Position numbers and translations under genes: made by a program
The notes under the pieces: model-generated
The model's database searches: none
The model's input: only the letters and a program-made list of their open reading frames with translations
What the model was told of the DNA's origin: nothing
In this document: positions 12,239-21,892 of the stretch, piece after piece
How positions within the stretch are numbered: position 1 is the stretch's first letter
Layout of the letters: the number at the start of each line of letters is the position of its first letter
Assembly (NCBI GenBank): GCA_011037195.1
Contig: JAAEAF010001576.1
Span: 124,001-188,000, forward strand
Reading direction: 5' to 3'
DNA length: 64,000 nt
Origin: Triatoma infestans
Taxonomy: Eukaryota > Arthropoda > Insecta > Hemiptera > Reduviidae

Positions 12239-12561
12239 TTAGAAAAAATCCGAAGTTCGAAGAAAATTTGAACTTGCAAATTTCTAAAGAAAAAATCAGG
12301 TAAATTTATGGAGTTTTTATTTTGTCTTCTTGAAGTATTTTGTTCATGTCAGATTTTTAAATTGAGTTTTTACTGGAAGTACATATTTTGAGGTTCCCTG
12401 AATTTTGTTTAGTTCTACTTTGATCCATGATATTAAGATCCATTACCTGATTGCTAGAATTTCGGGTTTGAAGGAAATCGGTATTTCGCAAGTACTCATT
12501 CCTCTAATTGCTACTTATAGGAATGTTGAGACCATCATATTGTGTTTTATGTTGTGGAAAC

Positions 12562-12744
12562 TTTTTTTTTTTTTTTTTTTTATCCCACACCATTCGGGCG
12601 ATCCTGAGCTTGCGCTCACACCCGCCCAGAGAACCATCGACTGCGAAAGAGAAGGAGGAAGTCGATGGCTTCTCTGGGCGGGTGTGAGCGCAAGCTCAGG
12701 GACCGGCCCGAATGGTTGTGGGATAAAAAAAAAAAAAAAAAAAA
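12562..12744. mobile_element. Foldback element with poly-T head, poly-A tail and ~80-bp complementary arms
   Basis: A run of ~19 T leads into tatcccacaccattcgggcg; a GC-rich arm follows to about 12640. After a short purine-rich spacer the arm is repeated as its reverse complement, ending in a run of ~21 A. The flanks are similar: tgtgttttatgttgtggaaa(c) before the T-run and tggattttagttgtggaaac after the A-run, which looks like an imperfect ~20-bp target duplication. The tail and duplication suggest LINE-driven retroposition of a self-complementary RNA; the T-head is unusual. The ORF spanning this palindrome is an artefact. Confidence 0.7.
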
Positions 12745-12764
12745 TGGATTTTAGTTGTGGAAAC

Positions 12765-14540
12765 TAACACACTAACTATATATATATGTTACATATATGA
12801 AACTAAACCGTTTACAGAATAAAAACTATTAAATTGTAACTTGGCAAACAGCTCTTCTTCTTCCTGTTAAAGCTATTTTCTTTATATCAAATAGTAATTT
12901 TGATTCTTTAATAAAATCAACTTTGTTATTTTAGAATTTGTTTTTATTTTACTAAGTAAACCATAGTAATGGTGAAATCTGCACTACCAACAAATTTAAC
13001 CATGAACCAATAATTGTTTATCAGAAATCACAAACTACTAAATTTAAAATTATTTAATTAACCATTAAAACATAGAACTTTCATTTGGTAAATATTCAAT
13101 TGTTTTTAGCGATAATTCGATTTCGATGTGTGTGAAATTTTATTGTTGCCTACATAAGAAATAGAAATATGGCGCATGGCGAATGCACACTTCCCCTGCT
13201 GTGCAGTCGTCGGTCTCTCTTTGAAATATACTAAAATCCATTTTTATAACACAAAAAACTCTGTTCTGCTCTTTTATTCCCAGAGACTTTCATGGAATAC
13301 TTTTTCAATAAAAAAAAAAAAATTCTATTTTGTAATACGCGAAAAATAGCCAATTTTCCGGTAATTAATATTTGAAAAAGGAATATTTTTTAAAGTGGAA
13401 TATTAGCAGATTTACTCGGGAAGTGTCTGCTGAGTGGGGTGAGCTGCCGTAAAGTATCTAACCTTACAGTAAACTTATCAGTACAATGACCATTGACAAA
13501 GAAACTCACCAGCTTGCTGAATTTGCAAGTTACACCGTACTAATGATTTATTACTTTCTCTGATTGCTTTAAAAGAAACTATGGACATTCGTATCAATAT
13601 TTTTTGTAGAACTTTGATGTTTTTAGAAATGAAAAGAGAAGTTTTAGTAATTGACTTTGTGTGTGTGTTTTTTTTTTTAATCATCCTTATTCCACATGCA
13701 CCATTTGTACTAAGAGTGTATGTACGTACGTACGTGTGTGTTTGTGTTTGAATCTGTGTGAAAGTTGAAACATCATATTTGATTTAGCTACCAACAAGAG
13801 TAAAATTTATTATTTTACTGAAGAGCTTTCCAGGTTTTTCCCAGTTTTCTCCAAAAAGTGTGCAACGATTTTCTTTAAAGTGTAGGGAACTTTCGTTAGC
13901 TCAAGTTTTTTAAACAATCTGTACATACGTGAAATGTGACACTAGGTGTCATGATTCAACAGAAATATAATAAAAATAAGGTACTTTCGTTAGCGCGAGT
14001 GCTGCCCCTATGGCGGAGAGGGAAAGCTCGCAGAATGTTCCAGCCCTTTTTTTCCGCTCCCTCGCTCTCCCGCTGACTACTCTCGCAGGATAAAACTAAG
14101 AGGTTAGGATAAAACCTGTTTGTTTTATCTTATTTGATTAAGAGACTTATTCTTCTTTATTTACTTTCAATCTCTCTCTTTTTTATATACTTTTTTTTTT
14201 TACTACTGGCACCTCTGCCATTTTGCTTTTTGCAGCCCAGTAAACTTTCGCCTTTGATTCGGGGGTAATTGCATTGCCGAGAGCTGTGCAGTTTTTTTAT
14301 TACACTACAAGTTTTCAATTTCTATTTGGAGCATTTTCATCATGCTACCCTTATGTCCCTTTTAAGTGACTTTCCATGAAATCATGCAATTTCTATTTCC
14401 TCAATATTAAGGAAATTAAATTTACTGCAAAGCTTGATCAACATTGGTCAACAAGATTTTTGAAAATTTCTTTAAGAGAAAGTGAAAAGAATCTTTCATC
14501 TCACATTTCTATATTTTTTCTATTATCATTGTCTATCAGT
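12765..14540. other. Gene-free spacer with short repeats
   Basis: No recognisable coding region. It contains poly-A/T runs, a tacg/gt microsatellite patch near 13715-13745, and a divergent fragment of the ~295-bp-unit family around 13800-13920 (cagttttctccaaaaagtg, aacgattttctttaaa). The minus ORF 13478-13684 and plus ORF 14376-14627 have no recognisable features. Confidence 0.4.
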
Positions 14541-14576
14541 GACATTATCCGTGATAGCCTGCTTCTTTTTCTGGTA

Positions 14577-14613
14577 ATCGACCGGTTTCGGGCGTTCGCC
14601 CATCATCAGGATG
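14577..14613 (-). ncRNA. Hammerhead ribozyme-like motif, left arm
   Basis: On the minus strand the order is CATC, CTGATGA (14609-14603), T, stem II GGGC-GAAC-GCCC, GAAA, and the self-complementary ACCGGT followed by C and GAT. It carries the invariant core halves CUGANGA and GAA, a minimal stem III and the C17 cleavage position. Stem I is only three pairs. The one-base insertion after CTGATGA is shared with the other copy. Confidence 0.55.
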
Positions 14614-14664
14614 TTTTTACAGTGTAATAACATAGACTTGTACAGAGCAAACTCAGTTGATACA

Positions 14665-14704
14665 CATCCTGATGATGGGCGAACGCGCCCGAAACCGGTC
14701 GATG
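14665..14704 (+). ncRNA. Hammerhead ribozyme-like motif, right arm
   Basis: In order: stem I CATC (14665-14668), core CTGATGA (14669-14675), T, stem II GGGCG-AACG-CGCCC (14677-14690), core GAA plus A15.1, the self-complementary stem III ACCGGT, C17 (14700), and stem I partner GATG (14701-14704). CATC and GATG pair exactly. A stem III with no loop cannot close in a monomer. It fits the dimeric hammerheads known from Penelope-like elements. Confidence 0.65.
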
Positions 14705-14739
14705 ACTACAATAAGAAGCAGGCTATCACGGAAAATGTC

Positions 14740-15710
14740 TGTGATGCTTTCCAGCTCTGCGGAACCAACCACCACAGCAATCATTGTCTATATCATTATC
14801 TATATTTTTCTATTGTCATTCTGTCAGAAATTAATTGTTCATTGATTAAAATAACTGTTCGATATGAAAAAAGATTTTTGTAGTGATTATCTGAATTTGT
14901 GTATGATAATTCAATACCGAAATCTTGCTGAAAGACAAACATGACAATGTATTTTGGTGATCCTCAAGGATTGGACTTGAAAGTTCCAGACAAACTCCAC
15001 CAACTGTTAATTACTAATTAGAGATTTTCTTTAAAACGGCTCGAATGGATTAAAATATAGTATATTTTGAACACAGTAAGTTTCTCATCTTTGTAACTTT
15101 TTTTTTAATATTTATTTCAGGTGTGTTCTGGGAGTTGTATCAATTTAAAGCGTCCTTTAAAGTATGCTTGAAACAACCAATAGATAGTATGCTTCCAATA
15201 ATTGTATCAAATTAAACATTATCCAAATTGCGGCAAAAACTTGCAGATCGAAGAAAATTTGTCAAATTGAATTTGCAAATTGTGAGAACAGCATTTCTCA
15301 ACAGAGATAACGTGATTACGAACTGAAGTTTTGTCAGTTTTCAATAATTACAGCCGTCAAGTGAAACAGGCGGAGTTTACAGTCAAACAACAACCACCAC
15401 AAACAGTTAACAGAAATACAGGAGAAAGTTGTGTACTAGCAGACAATTAGAATAGAATACATTTTGTATTGAGCGTAACCTAAACAGAAAGCAAATCTGC
15501 TGTGAAAGATTCACACGAATTTCTCTCATGGCAATTGCAATTGTAGTTTACGAAATTTTTTCAATTTTTACAATGTTTGGTTGGCGTTGGCATAAGTATA
15601 AATATGGTTGGTGGTTTTAAACTTGTTGGTTTCTAGATTGAGATTGGTATCCAGACTTAGGTCAGTTTCTAAACTAAGTTGTTTCTAGACATTGTTCGTT
15701 TCAACTGAAG
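14740..15710. other. Gene-free spacer
   Basis: No recognisable gene. ORFs 14611-14883 and 14657-14845 overlap the palindrome and are not supported. Confidence 0.4.
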
Positions 15711-15725
15711 ATTACTTCTTTGTTA

Positions 15726-15957
15726 GGGAAGGGATTAGTTCGGTGGTAGCACGTAGGACTCCCACGCGGAGGTACCGAGTTCAAATCCAGCAGTGCTAAC
15801 CTTATTTTTTTCTTCCTAGGAGCCTCTACTGTTCACTGATCGGCGTTGTTGTAGATAGAGAACACTCCACGGAGGCCGAAGGTGCACTGAGAAATCTCCG
15901 GAAGGCACAATAGATCTTTTAGTTCGCAGTGCACTATCTCCAAAAAGATTCTAATCT
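15726..15957 (+). mobile_element. tRNA-derived SINE (or tRNA pseudogene with tail)
   Basis: The head looks tRNA-like. A box-A-like TTAGTTCGGTGGTAGCAC starts at 15735. A box-B-like GAGTTCAAATCC sits at 15777-15788, about 42 bases on as in tRNAs. GTTAG at 15722-15726 can pair with CTAAC at 15796-15800 as an acceptor stem. The anticodon stem is poor, so it is not a working tRNA. An unrelated body follows to about 15957. Similar flanks attacttctttgtta (15711-15725) and attactttgtttctta (15958-15973) look like target duplications. RNA polymerase III transcription from the A/B boxes would be expected. Confidence 0.6.
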
Positions 15958-15973
15958 ATTACTTTGTTTCTTA

Positions 15974-18300
15974 GTTTTTAGTGATTTTCTCTGAAATAAC
16001 TCCAACGATTTCCCTTGAACTTCGCACAGATAACTCTCATTCTAATTTTGAAACATATTTGAAAAAATTTGTTTATGAAGGATTGTTGCAGAACTGCGCC
16101 TTAAGGTTTCGTCTAAAGTACAACTTCGGCACAATGTATGATTCTTCCATGAGTAAGATTGTTTCTTTCTCTAAATATTATTACAGTTAGTATTGCGATC
16201 ATGTCAAATTTTCGAGACTCAGTTTTCACCGGAAATAAATTTGAGGTCCCCTGAGACGAACAAATATTTATAGCTAACGGCGGCTTGTGTTGATTGGGTG
16301 TCAGGAGTGCTCCTCGGGTCAAAATATACTAGCAAAATATGTTACGTAATTAACTTGTTATGTAGTTTAAAGGTAAGAAAGACCCACAGATTCCCCAGAA
16401 CCATCCTAAAATCTATTTTTCAAGGAAAATGTATCAATTGAAAGTGAGGAAAAAGAAGTTAGAACTGAATTTTTAAATTGAACTGATTTTCTTCAAACTT
16501 TTATTCTAGCAAAGCATTTATGTAAGGTAAATATGATACAGACAGTAGCGTACATTTTGTGGAAGCCGTACTTTAAGCTCACCGCGCAGCTGCCCAACAA
16601 TTCTCCAAATATCTGTTTTCGTCAAAAATGTTTCAAATTAAAATGATACTTCTTCATGTGGGTAGTTGGTTGTGCCAAGTTTAAAAAAAATCGTGAGAAA
16701 CAAATTTTGACTTATGTTTGCCGGATTTAGCTCGAAATCTTCGTGTCAGATCTGATCTTATTCTTTGTCAAGTATGAGTCATCGTTATAAAATACTTTTC
16801 ATATTCAGGCGACCTTAAACTGTATTCTGTGGAAACTAAATTTGAAACATTTGACACGATCGCCATTTACAATCCATTTACACAGAGAACGTAAAAAATG
16901 AATTTTTTTTCGGATGCGTAAGATAAAGAAAAATGGGATTACTGGACACTTATAGAATAATATAAAACCACCAGTTTTACAATTGTGGGTGAACAGTAGT
17001 TGAGCCCTGTCGCTGGGCCTAATGGCATACAATGCCTACACAATACAATACGCAACAATTTTCGGTCTTCTTTATTAATATTTCTTAGCGCAACTGGCGG
17101 CTATTCTGCTGCATGGCTTTAAATTTCCTTTTGTGTTTGGGTTCACCGCCTTGCCACCTACTTAATGCCTTCTATATATGAGAATTGTTTAGCGCCACTA
17201 TTTCTGTTTCCTTCAGTAGCAGAAGATCTTCAAATTACGGACAAAGCGTTTGTCTGGCGGCCACTCTATATAATACACCTGAACATCAGTTCTATTGCCT
17301 ACTCCACTTGAATTTCAAGTAAAGAAGTTCTACATAGATAGAACAGATGAAGTGCAGTATGTTTCAATTCGAACAGTTAAACGATGAAATAAACACTCAT
17401 CAACTATATTTTATTGCAATTTTTAAAACAATCAAATTACGAATGACTCATCATAATTACGAACTGGGTTAGCTCCATATGTTTTATTGATTCGTTATAA
17501 AGTTAGATCTTGAAAATGTAGATTATGAAAAAGTCAAATGTGTTTCAGATATTAGTGCCACGTCTATTCGTTTGTCTTTGACTAGTATGTTAGTTCATTA
17601 TAATGGGAATTCAGACCATTTGCACTATATAGAAAATTGTGAGTGATTGACGTTAGGCAATGTTTAAGAAAGTGTCGAGAAAATACCAGAACGAGCTTTT
17701 CTAAGACGGTAGTTAGAAGTGATACGAAGAGTCCAAAAACGGAACAGAATTCGCTTAGAAAAGAAGGCATTATGAAAGCAATATCTAGCGTTGAAGGAAG
17801 AGCAGAAGAAGGAAGAATTGGTTTGGATTGCTGTTGTGGTAGGGCGATACTACAGAAAGAAAGCAGGCATAGCTGTCTCAAGCGCGACAGAAGTTCAATA
17901 AAGATCTTTGGAATGGTTTGTTTCTTCATTAAGCAGATCGTTGGCGGTGGCTGAATAGTCCCTTATCGTTAGTGAACTTCGCAGTTACCAACTACACTAC
18001 ATCCACTCTTCATTAATGTTTGAACTTTAATATTATTAATATTAATAGTAACTACTCAAAAAATATTTAAATCGCATCTCAAATCACCTTATGTGGACGA
18101 GAAAGTCAGAAATAGTTTGCCAGGTCGTAAGAAAAAGCTATCGATGAAAAAGAAATGTTATGAGAGCGTTGCAGACACCCTTCTCGCTGAATGACAAAAA
18201 AGCAAATCGTAAATTGTTAGAAACTGACAACTAAGGTCAACGGTGTAGCGAGCTGACAGGAGAGCCGATCAAGACACAAAACGAGCAGAGAAACTCGTTA
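15974..18300. other. Gene-free spacer with diverged repeats
   Basis: Around 16195-16260 is an inverted fragment of the ~295-bp-unit family's 3' end (gttttcaccggaaataaatt, gaggtcccctgag), and related phrases run to about 16760. The interval 17643-17954 is open on the plus strand (103 codons, basic, with four Cys near the C-terminal half), and the minus strand is also open. I could not assign either to a family or find splice support. Confidence 0.4.
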
Positions 18301-18311
18301 TTTATGATGAT

Positions 18312-18317
18312 ATTTAT
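18312..18317 (-). terminator. Polyadenylation signal AATAAA for the gene ending at 18398
   Basis: AATAAA on the minus strand, about 80 bases downstream of the stop codon of the terminal exon. Confidence 0.45.
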
Positions 18318-18397
18318 TGATGATTACAATAATTGCTGTTAAATAGATATTTAACTTGTTATTAGTGTTGAAGATGAATTGGTGATGTTCACTCATC

Positions 18398-18919
18398 TTA
18401 ATTTCCATCCAGAGACACAATATTATGAACTTTTTTCCTGGAGCCGCCTATTCTGTTAGCGGCCTCTTTACGCAGTGGTTTGTTGGACATTTCATTGGAC
18501 TGTGCGTAAGACTGAGTGTTTGTTTCAAAAGTTATGGAAGGCATTCCAGACGTTGCACAGGTGGTCAACATCATGTCTTTTTCGTTCAGTAACCCACTAT
18601 TGAGTGAATCAATTGTCTGATTGCATTTCTCTCCGTACATATGGTGATGTGGGTCAAACAGGAAGTAATTTTTATTATGATGTACCTTGTCTATAGGTAC
18701 GCAACACGACTGTGTCGTACTGCCACTTACCAGCCAATTTAAAAATGCAATCATGTCTGCATGCAATGACAAGCACTCTTTACAGCTTACTGCACTGATC
18801 AGAGCTTCTTCTACTGAACTCAATACTTCCTGTACAAGTTGATGCTCACGTAGGTCTGTACTTAGATCTACAAAATTCTGCGGTGAATGCTTTTGACAAA
18901 TTCCTAAAGTTTTTCTCAC
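18398..18919 (-). CDS. Terminal exon of an unidentified gene (173 codons)
   Basis: The minus frame is open from a good splice acceptor (polypyrimidine then TTTCAG, exon starting 18919) to a stop at 18398. AATAAA lies on the same strand at 18317-18312, about 80 bases past the stop, as expected for a last exon. The frame begins GTG, so translation must start in an upstream exon that I could not find. The product has ten Cys, a CKECLSLHADM segment, a His-rich patch (FDPHHHMYGEKC) and a basic stretch (IGGSRKKVHN) near the end. I do not recognise a domain. The reading phase is assumed from openness alone. Confidence 0.5.
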   Translation of the reverse strand: MRKTLGICQKHSPQNFVDLSTDLREHQLVQEVLSSVEEALISAVSCKECLSLHADMIAFLNWLVSGSTTQSCCVPIDKVHHNKNYFLFDPHHHMYGEKCNQTIDSLNSGLLNEKDMMLTTCATSGMPSITFETNTQSYAQSNEMSNKPLRKEAANRIGGSRKKVHNIVSLDGN

Positions 18920-20339
18920 CTGAAATAAACGATAAATTTGAGAAATAAGAATTTCAGTTTAAAAACTTGGAAGAAAGTAACACTAAAGTAATACGTACTA
19001 TGTGAAGAACAGAAATTTTTTTCTAAATAGCCTACTAATGTGGACTTTCTTTTACTGCAATGCATGCAATTCTAACGGACATATTTTCTTCAATCCAGGA
19101 ATTTCTACTACCTAATCTTGACTTTAAATTTAAGTAGATATGGTTATGGTTGTAGGTTCTTTTAGGAGACATGGTTTATCTGAATGTGACTAATGTTCGT
19201 GGAATGCCCACGTACCGCCTTCTGTCAGCTACAGCAACAAATACACTTAAAATCAATGTTGGATCGGAACCTGTTTTCAAGATCTCATCATATGGTCAGT
19301 TTAACAATGTTTAACAACTTCTGACTGCCAAGTACACTTCTGGATCTAAAGATTACAAAACCCTAATTGCTTGAAACCATTCTTCACAATCTATCCACTG
19401 TTCCTCTTTCAAATATCTTTTTACCGTTTATTCAAGAAAATGATAAAAAACATTAAAAAAATCGATTCTATAAGGTCGCAAGCCTTGGTCCTTTATGGAC
19501 TGTTGTACTAAGGAATAACAACCGCCTTCCAGTAATCAATGTTCTTCGGATTCGAAATTCTGGCATTGCTTTCTTAACATCTAGGAGCAGAGAAAGAAAG
19601 CTTAACTTTTCCCCCAGAATCTCCTCAAAAAAAACAATTTTCTTGGAGAAATGTTTCAAAAAAAGTGAGGCCATATCGAATCTGTAAAGATGTACCGACA
19701 GTAGATGGATTTTGACCATTACTGGATAAGTGGTGGTAATTAAATGAAATATCATAAAATTCCTCCGATTTTAGATACATATATACAAATACAGAGGTCG
19801 TTGAAAACTTTTTTTCGTATTGAGGGCAACTTCCAATAAAATAACTAAATTTCGAAAATGACTATATCGCAATATTTCATCTTATAGAATTGGATAAAGT
19901 AATAACATAAGAAATAAGAGTAAGCAATCAGAAAATTATGCAATCAATAGTGATGGGAAATTGAGCCTACAAGATACGTTAGCGTTAGTTCAGAAAAATG
20001 CCATCTCTGTTCCTAAAGACACAAACACACAGATTAGTCGAACTTCAGAACTTAACCTGCCTCATGTGAACTTCCACTGTATATCACAACCCCAACAAAA
20101 AAACAACACATTTACTGAAAGTGAAAATGTAGTCGGAGCTGAGAGATTCAATCTTCTGCTACGATCTATATCGTTTCTGCCATATTGGTTTTGCACATCA
20201 GGCAATTAACTATCAAATGCCCCCCCTCCCTTTATTCTCCATTTTATGTTTGAGAAATAGAGTCGCAGAAGTCTTTCGTTCGGTCTCATATGGTGATACA
20301 ATTATCTAGTATTTAAGATGGAACGAATTTCTTGTCATT
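18920..20339. other. Spacer with two unassigned open segments
   Basis: On the plus strand, 19156-19314 is open after a TTGTAG acceptor-like site and ends in TAA (about 52 codons, one N-glycosylation sequon). A second open stretch covers 19961-20209. Neither has a recognisable domain or a confirmed partner exon. Upstream exons for the minus gene at 18398-18919 should also lie here but were not identified. Confidence 0.35.
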
Positions 20340-20524
20340 AGTTACAACAGCAGTTCCCATGAGCATTTGGTATATTGCTGACACAACACAATAATTACAT
20401 AAGTACGCCCAACTTTTATTATTATTGTCTTTTTACTTTTTTCTGAGCTGTCATACTGGGTATTTGTGTTCTTAATAAAATTATTTTTTTTTTTAAAGTG
20501 ATTTGGTTTTTCAATACTATAACT
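20340..20524 (+). repeat. 5' LTR of the errantivirus-like element
   Basis: It matches the 3' LTR (29655-29838) along its length, for example agttacaacagcagttccc at the start, tacgcccaac in the middle and gtgttcttaat before a T-run. Substitutions are scattered throughout, consistent with an old insertion. Confidence 0.85.
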
Positions 20525-20543
20525 GGCGCCCGTGAACAGGGAC
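20524..20543 (+). promoter_or_regulatory. Primer-binding site
   Basis: TGGCGCCCGTGAACAGGGAC directly follows (and overlaps by one base) the 5' LTR. The TGGCGCC start is typical of tRNA-primed gypsy elements. I have not identified the priming tRNA. Confidence 0.6.
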
Positions 20544-20799
20544 AGCGGAAGTTCTCAAAAGCATTTGATTTACATCGCTCAATCTTTATGCATGATATCT
20601 TCCCGCACTAGAGAACTCGAGTGCTTACTCCTTATCCGCTGTTTCACAACTAATTCTTGAAGAAGAAAACACCTAAAGCAGCAAACTGGCAAGCGGACAG
20701 CCCAAACAACAGAGTGTATATCGGCAGCAGAGAAAATACTCAATCTCATCTACGGAAGAGGAGGACCCGGAGTTACCGCAAGAACATCATGCTGTGAGT

Positions 20800-21892
20800 A
20801 ATTTCGTTATACCTAATTCCTGTACTTTTATCAAACCCCCTACACTTAACTCTCTTGATAAGCTAACATGACTCTCAACATTTCTAAACAACTACACACG
20901 AGATGTTAAAATTCATCCCCAGATACGATGGAACCTCATACAAATTACACTATTTTGTGTCTAAATGTGAGGAACTTTACACAGATTTCTGTAATGAAAG
21001 CATTTCAGAAAAAGAAGAGAACCATTGGCTGCTCTTCGAGGCAGCCATGTCCTATCTAGAAGGTCCTGCTGAAGCAGTAGCCTTCAATAATACTTGTTCG
21101 AATATACTAGAACTAACTCGACGAAACTAATACTAGACTAACAACTATACTAGACTGGACGAAAACGAACCACAATAATAATGAGATACAAATTGGACGG
21201 CATAACAGGCGACCTACTTAAGAACTTAATCGAACCAACTAGTGAGAACATTAGTCCATGGGGTTCACCCCACACTTGGTGCTCATTTACAACTGTTACA
21301 AATAAAAGGCTTGGACGATGCTAGAATCAAACTCATTATTGATTGCAACAACTAAAATACAGTACCACAATCGAAACAATAAACCGAATAGACACACATC
21401 TGTACACACAACCTTATAAAATCCCACACCACAAACCACCACTGCATGTACAAAATCACCAAAAACCATATAGACCCCCATTCCAACAGACAGTTCAAAA
21501 TTTTCAATTTCTCAGAAATTTTTAACACCAACCACAACAACCACAACCACAACAACCACAACCACAACAACCACAACCACAACAACACAACCACAACAAC
21601 CACAACCACAATTACCACAACAACCCTCTTTCTCAAGATATCACTTCCCTTCACTGGTCAAAACACAATTAAAATGCGCACGAGTAGAACAAATCCATCT
21701 TATAATTTTAAAAATCATATATCCCCCTATGAGTTAACTCATGTAGAAGAAAAACCCCAGGACAACACCATATATAAACCAATTAGCAGCATGCAAACAC
21801 AAATAAACTCACTAACTGAAACCCTAAACAAACTTACAGATCATTTTCTAGAAACAAGCCCAAATTTTCCAGAGACCCCCCAGACAATTTGA
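20800..21892 (+). pseudogene. gag relic of the errantivirus-like element
   Basis: ORF 20903-21130 (75 codons) reads as the start of a capsid domain (IPRYDGTSYKLHYFVSKCEE, then a hydrophobic helix and EGPAEAVA). Frame changes follow. The stretch 21343-21892 is open in overlapping frames: one gives a Gln/Pro-rich tail as in insect gypsy Gag proteins, the other an Asn/His-rich version caused by a caacaaccacaac repeat at about 21530-21615. Gag assembles the particle around element RNA. Multiple indels make it non-functional. Confidence 0.65.

Larger units (their letters stand above)
14541..14739. mobile_element. Palindromic Penelope-derived element with two inverted hammerhead motifs
   Basis: The left arm from gacattatccgtgatagcc and the right arm ending ggctatcacggaaaatgtc are near-complementary over ~70 bp, with a ~50-bp central spacer (14614-14664). 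Each arm contains a complete hammerhead-like fold, oriented outwards from the centre. This is what two head-to-head terminal repeat fragments of a Penelope-like element would look like. No protein remnant is present, so it is either a truncated insertion or a non-autonomous foldback form. Confidence 0.7.

Noticed and set aside
12405..12767. 120-codon ORF
   Set aside because: Runs through the foldback element, translating poly-T as Phe and poly-A as Lys.
15722..15801. Functional tRNA gene
   Set aside because: Anticodon stem does not pair properly, and an extended body plus target duplications point to a SINE.
17643..17954. Possible DNA-transposase N-terminus
   Set aside because: A faint resemblance around LRKEGIMKAISSV was not backed by any further domain, and the opposite strand is equally open.
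21352..21654. Val/Leu/Trp-rich minus ORF resembling a membrane protein
   Set aside because: Antisense of the caacaaccacaac repeat in the gag relic.
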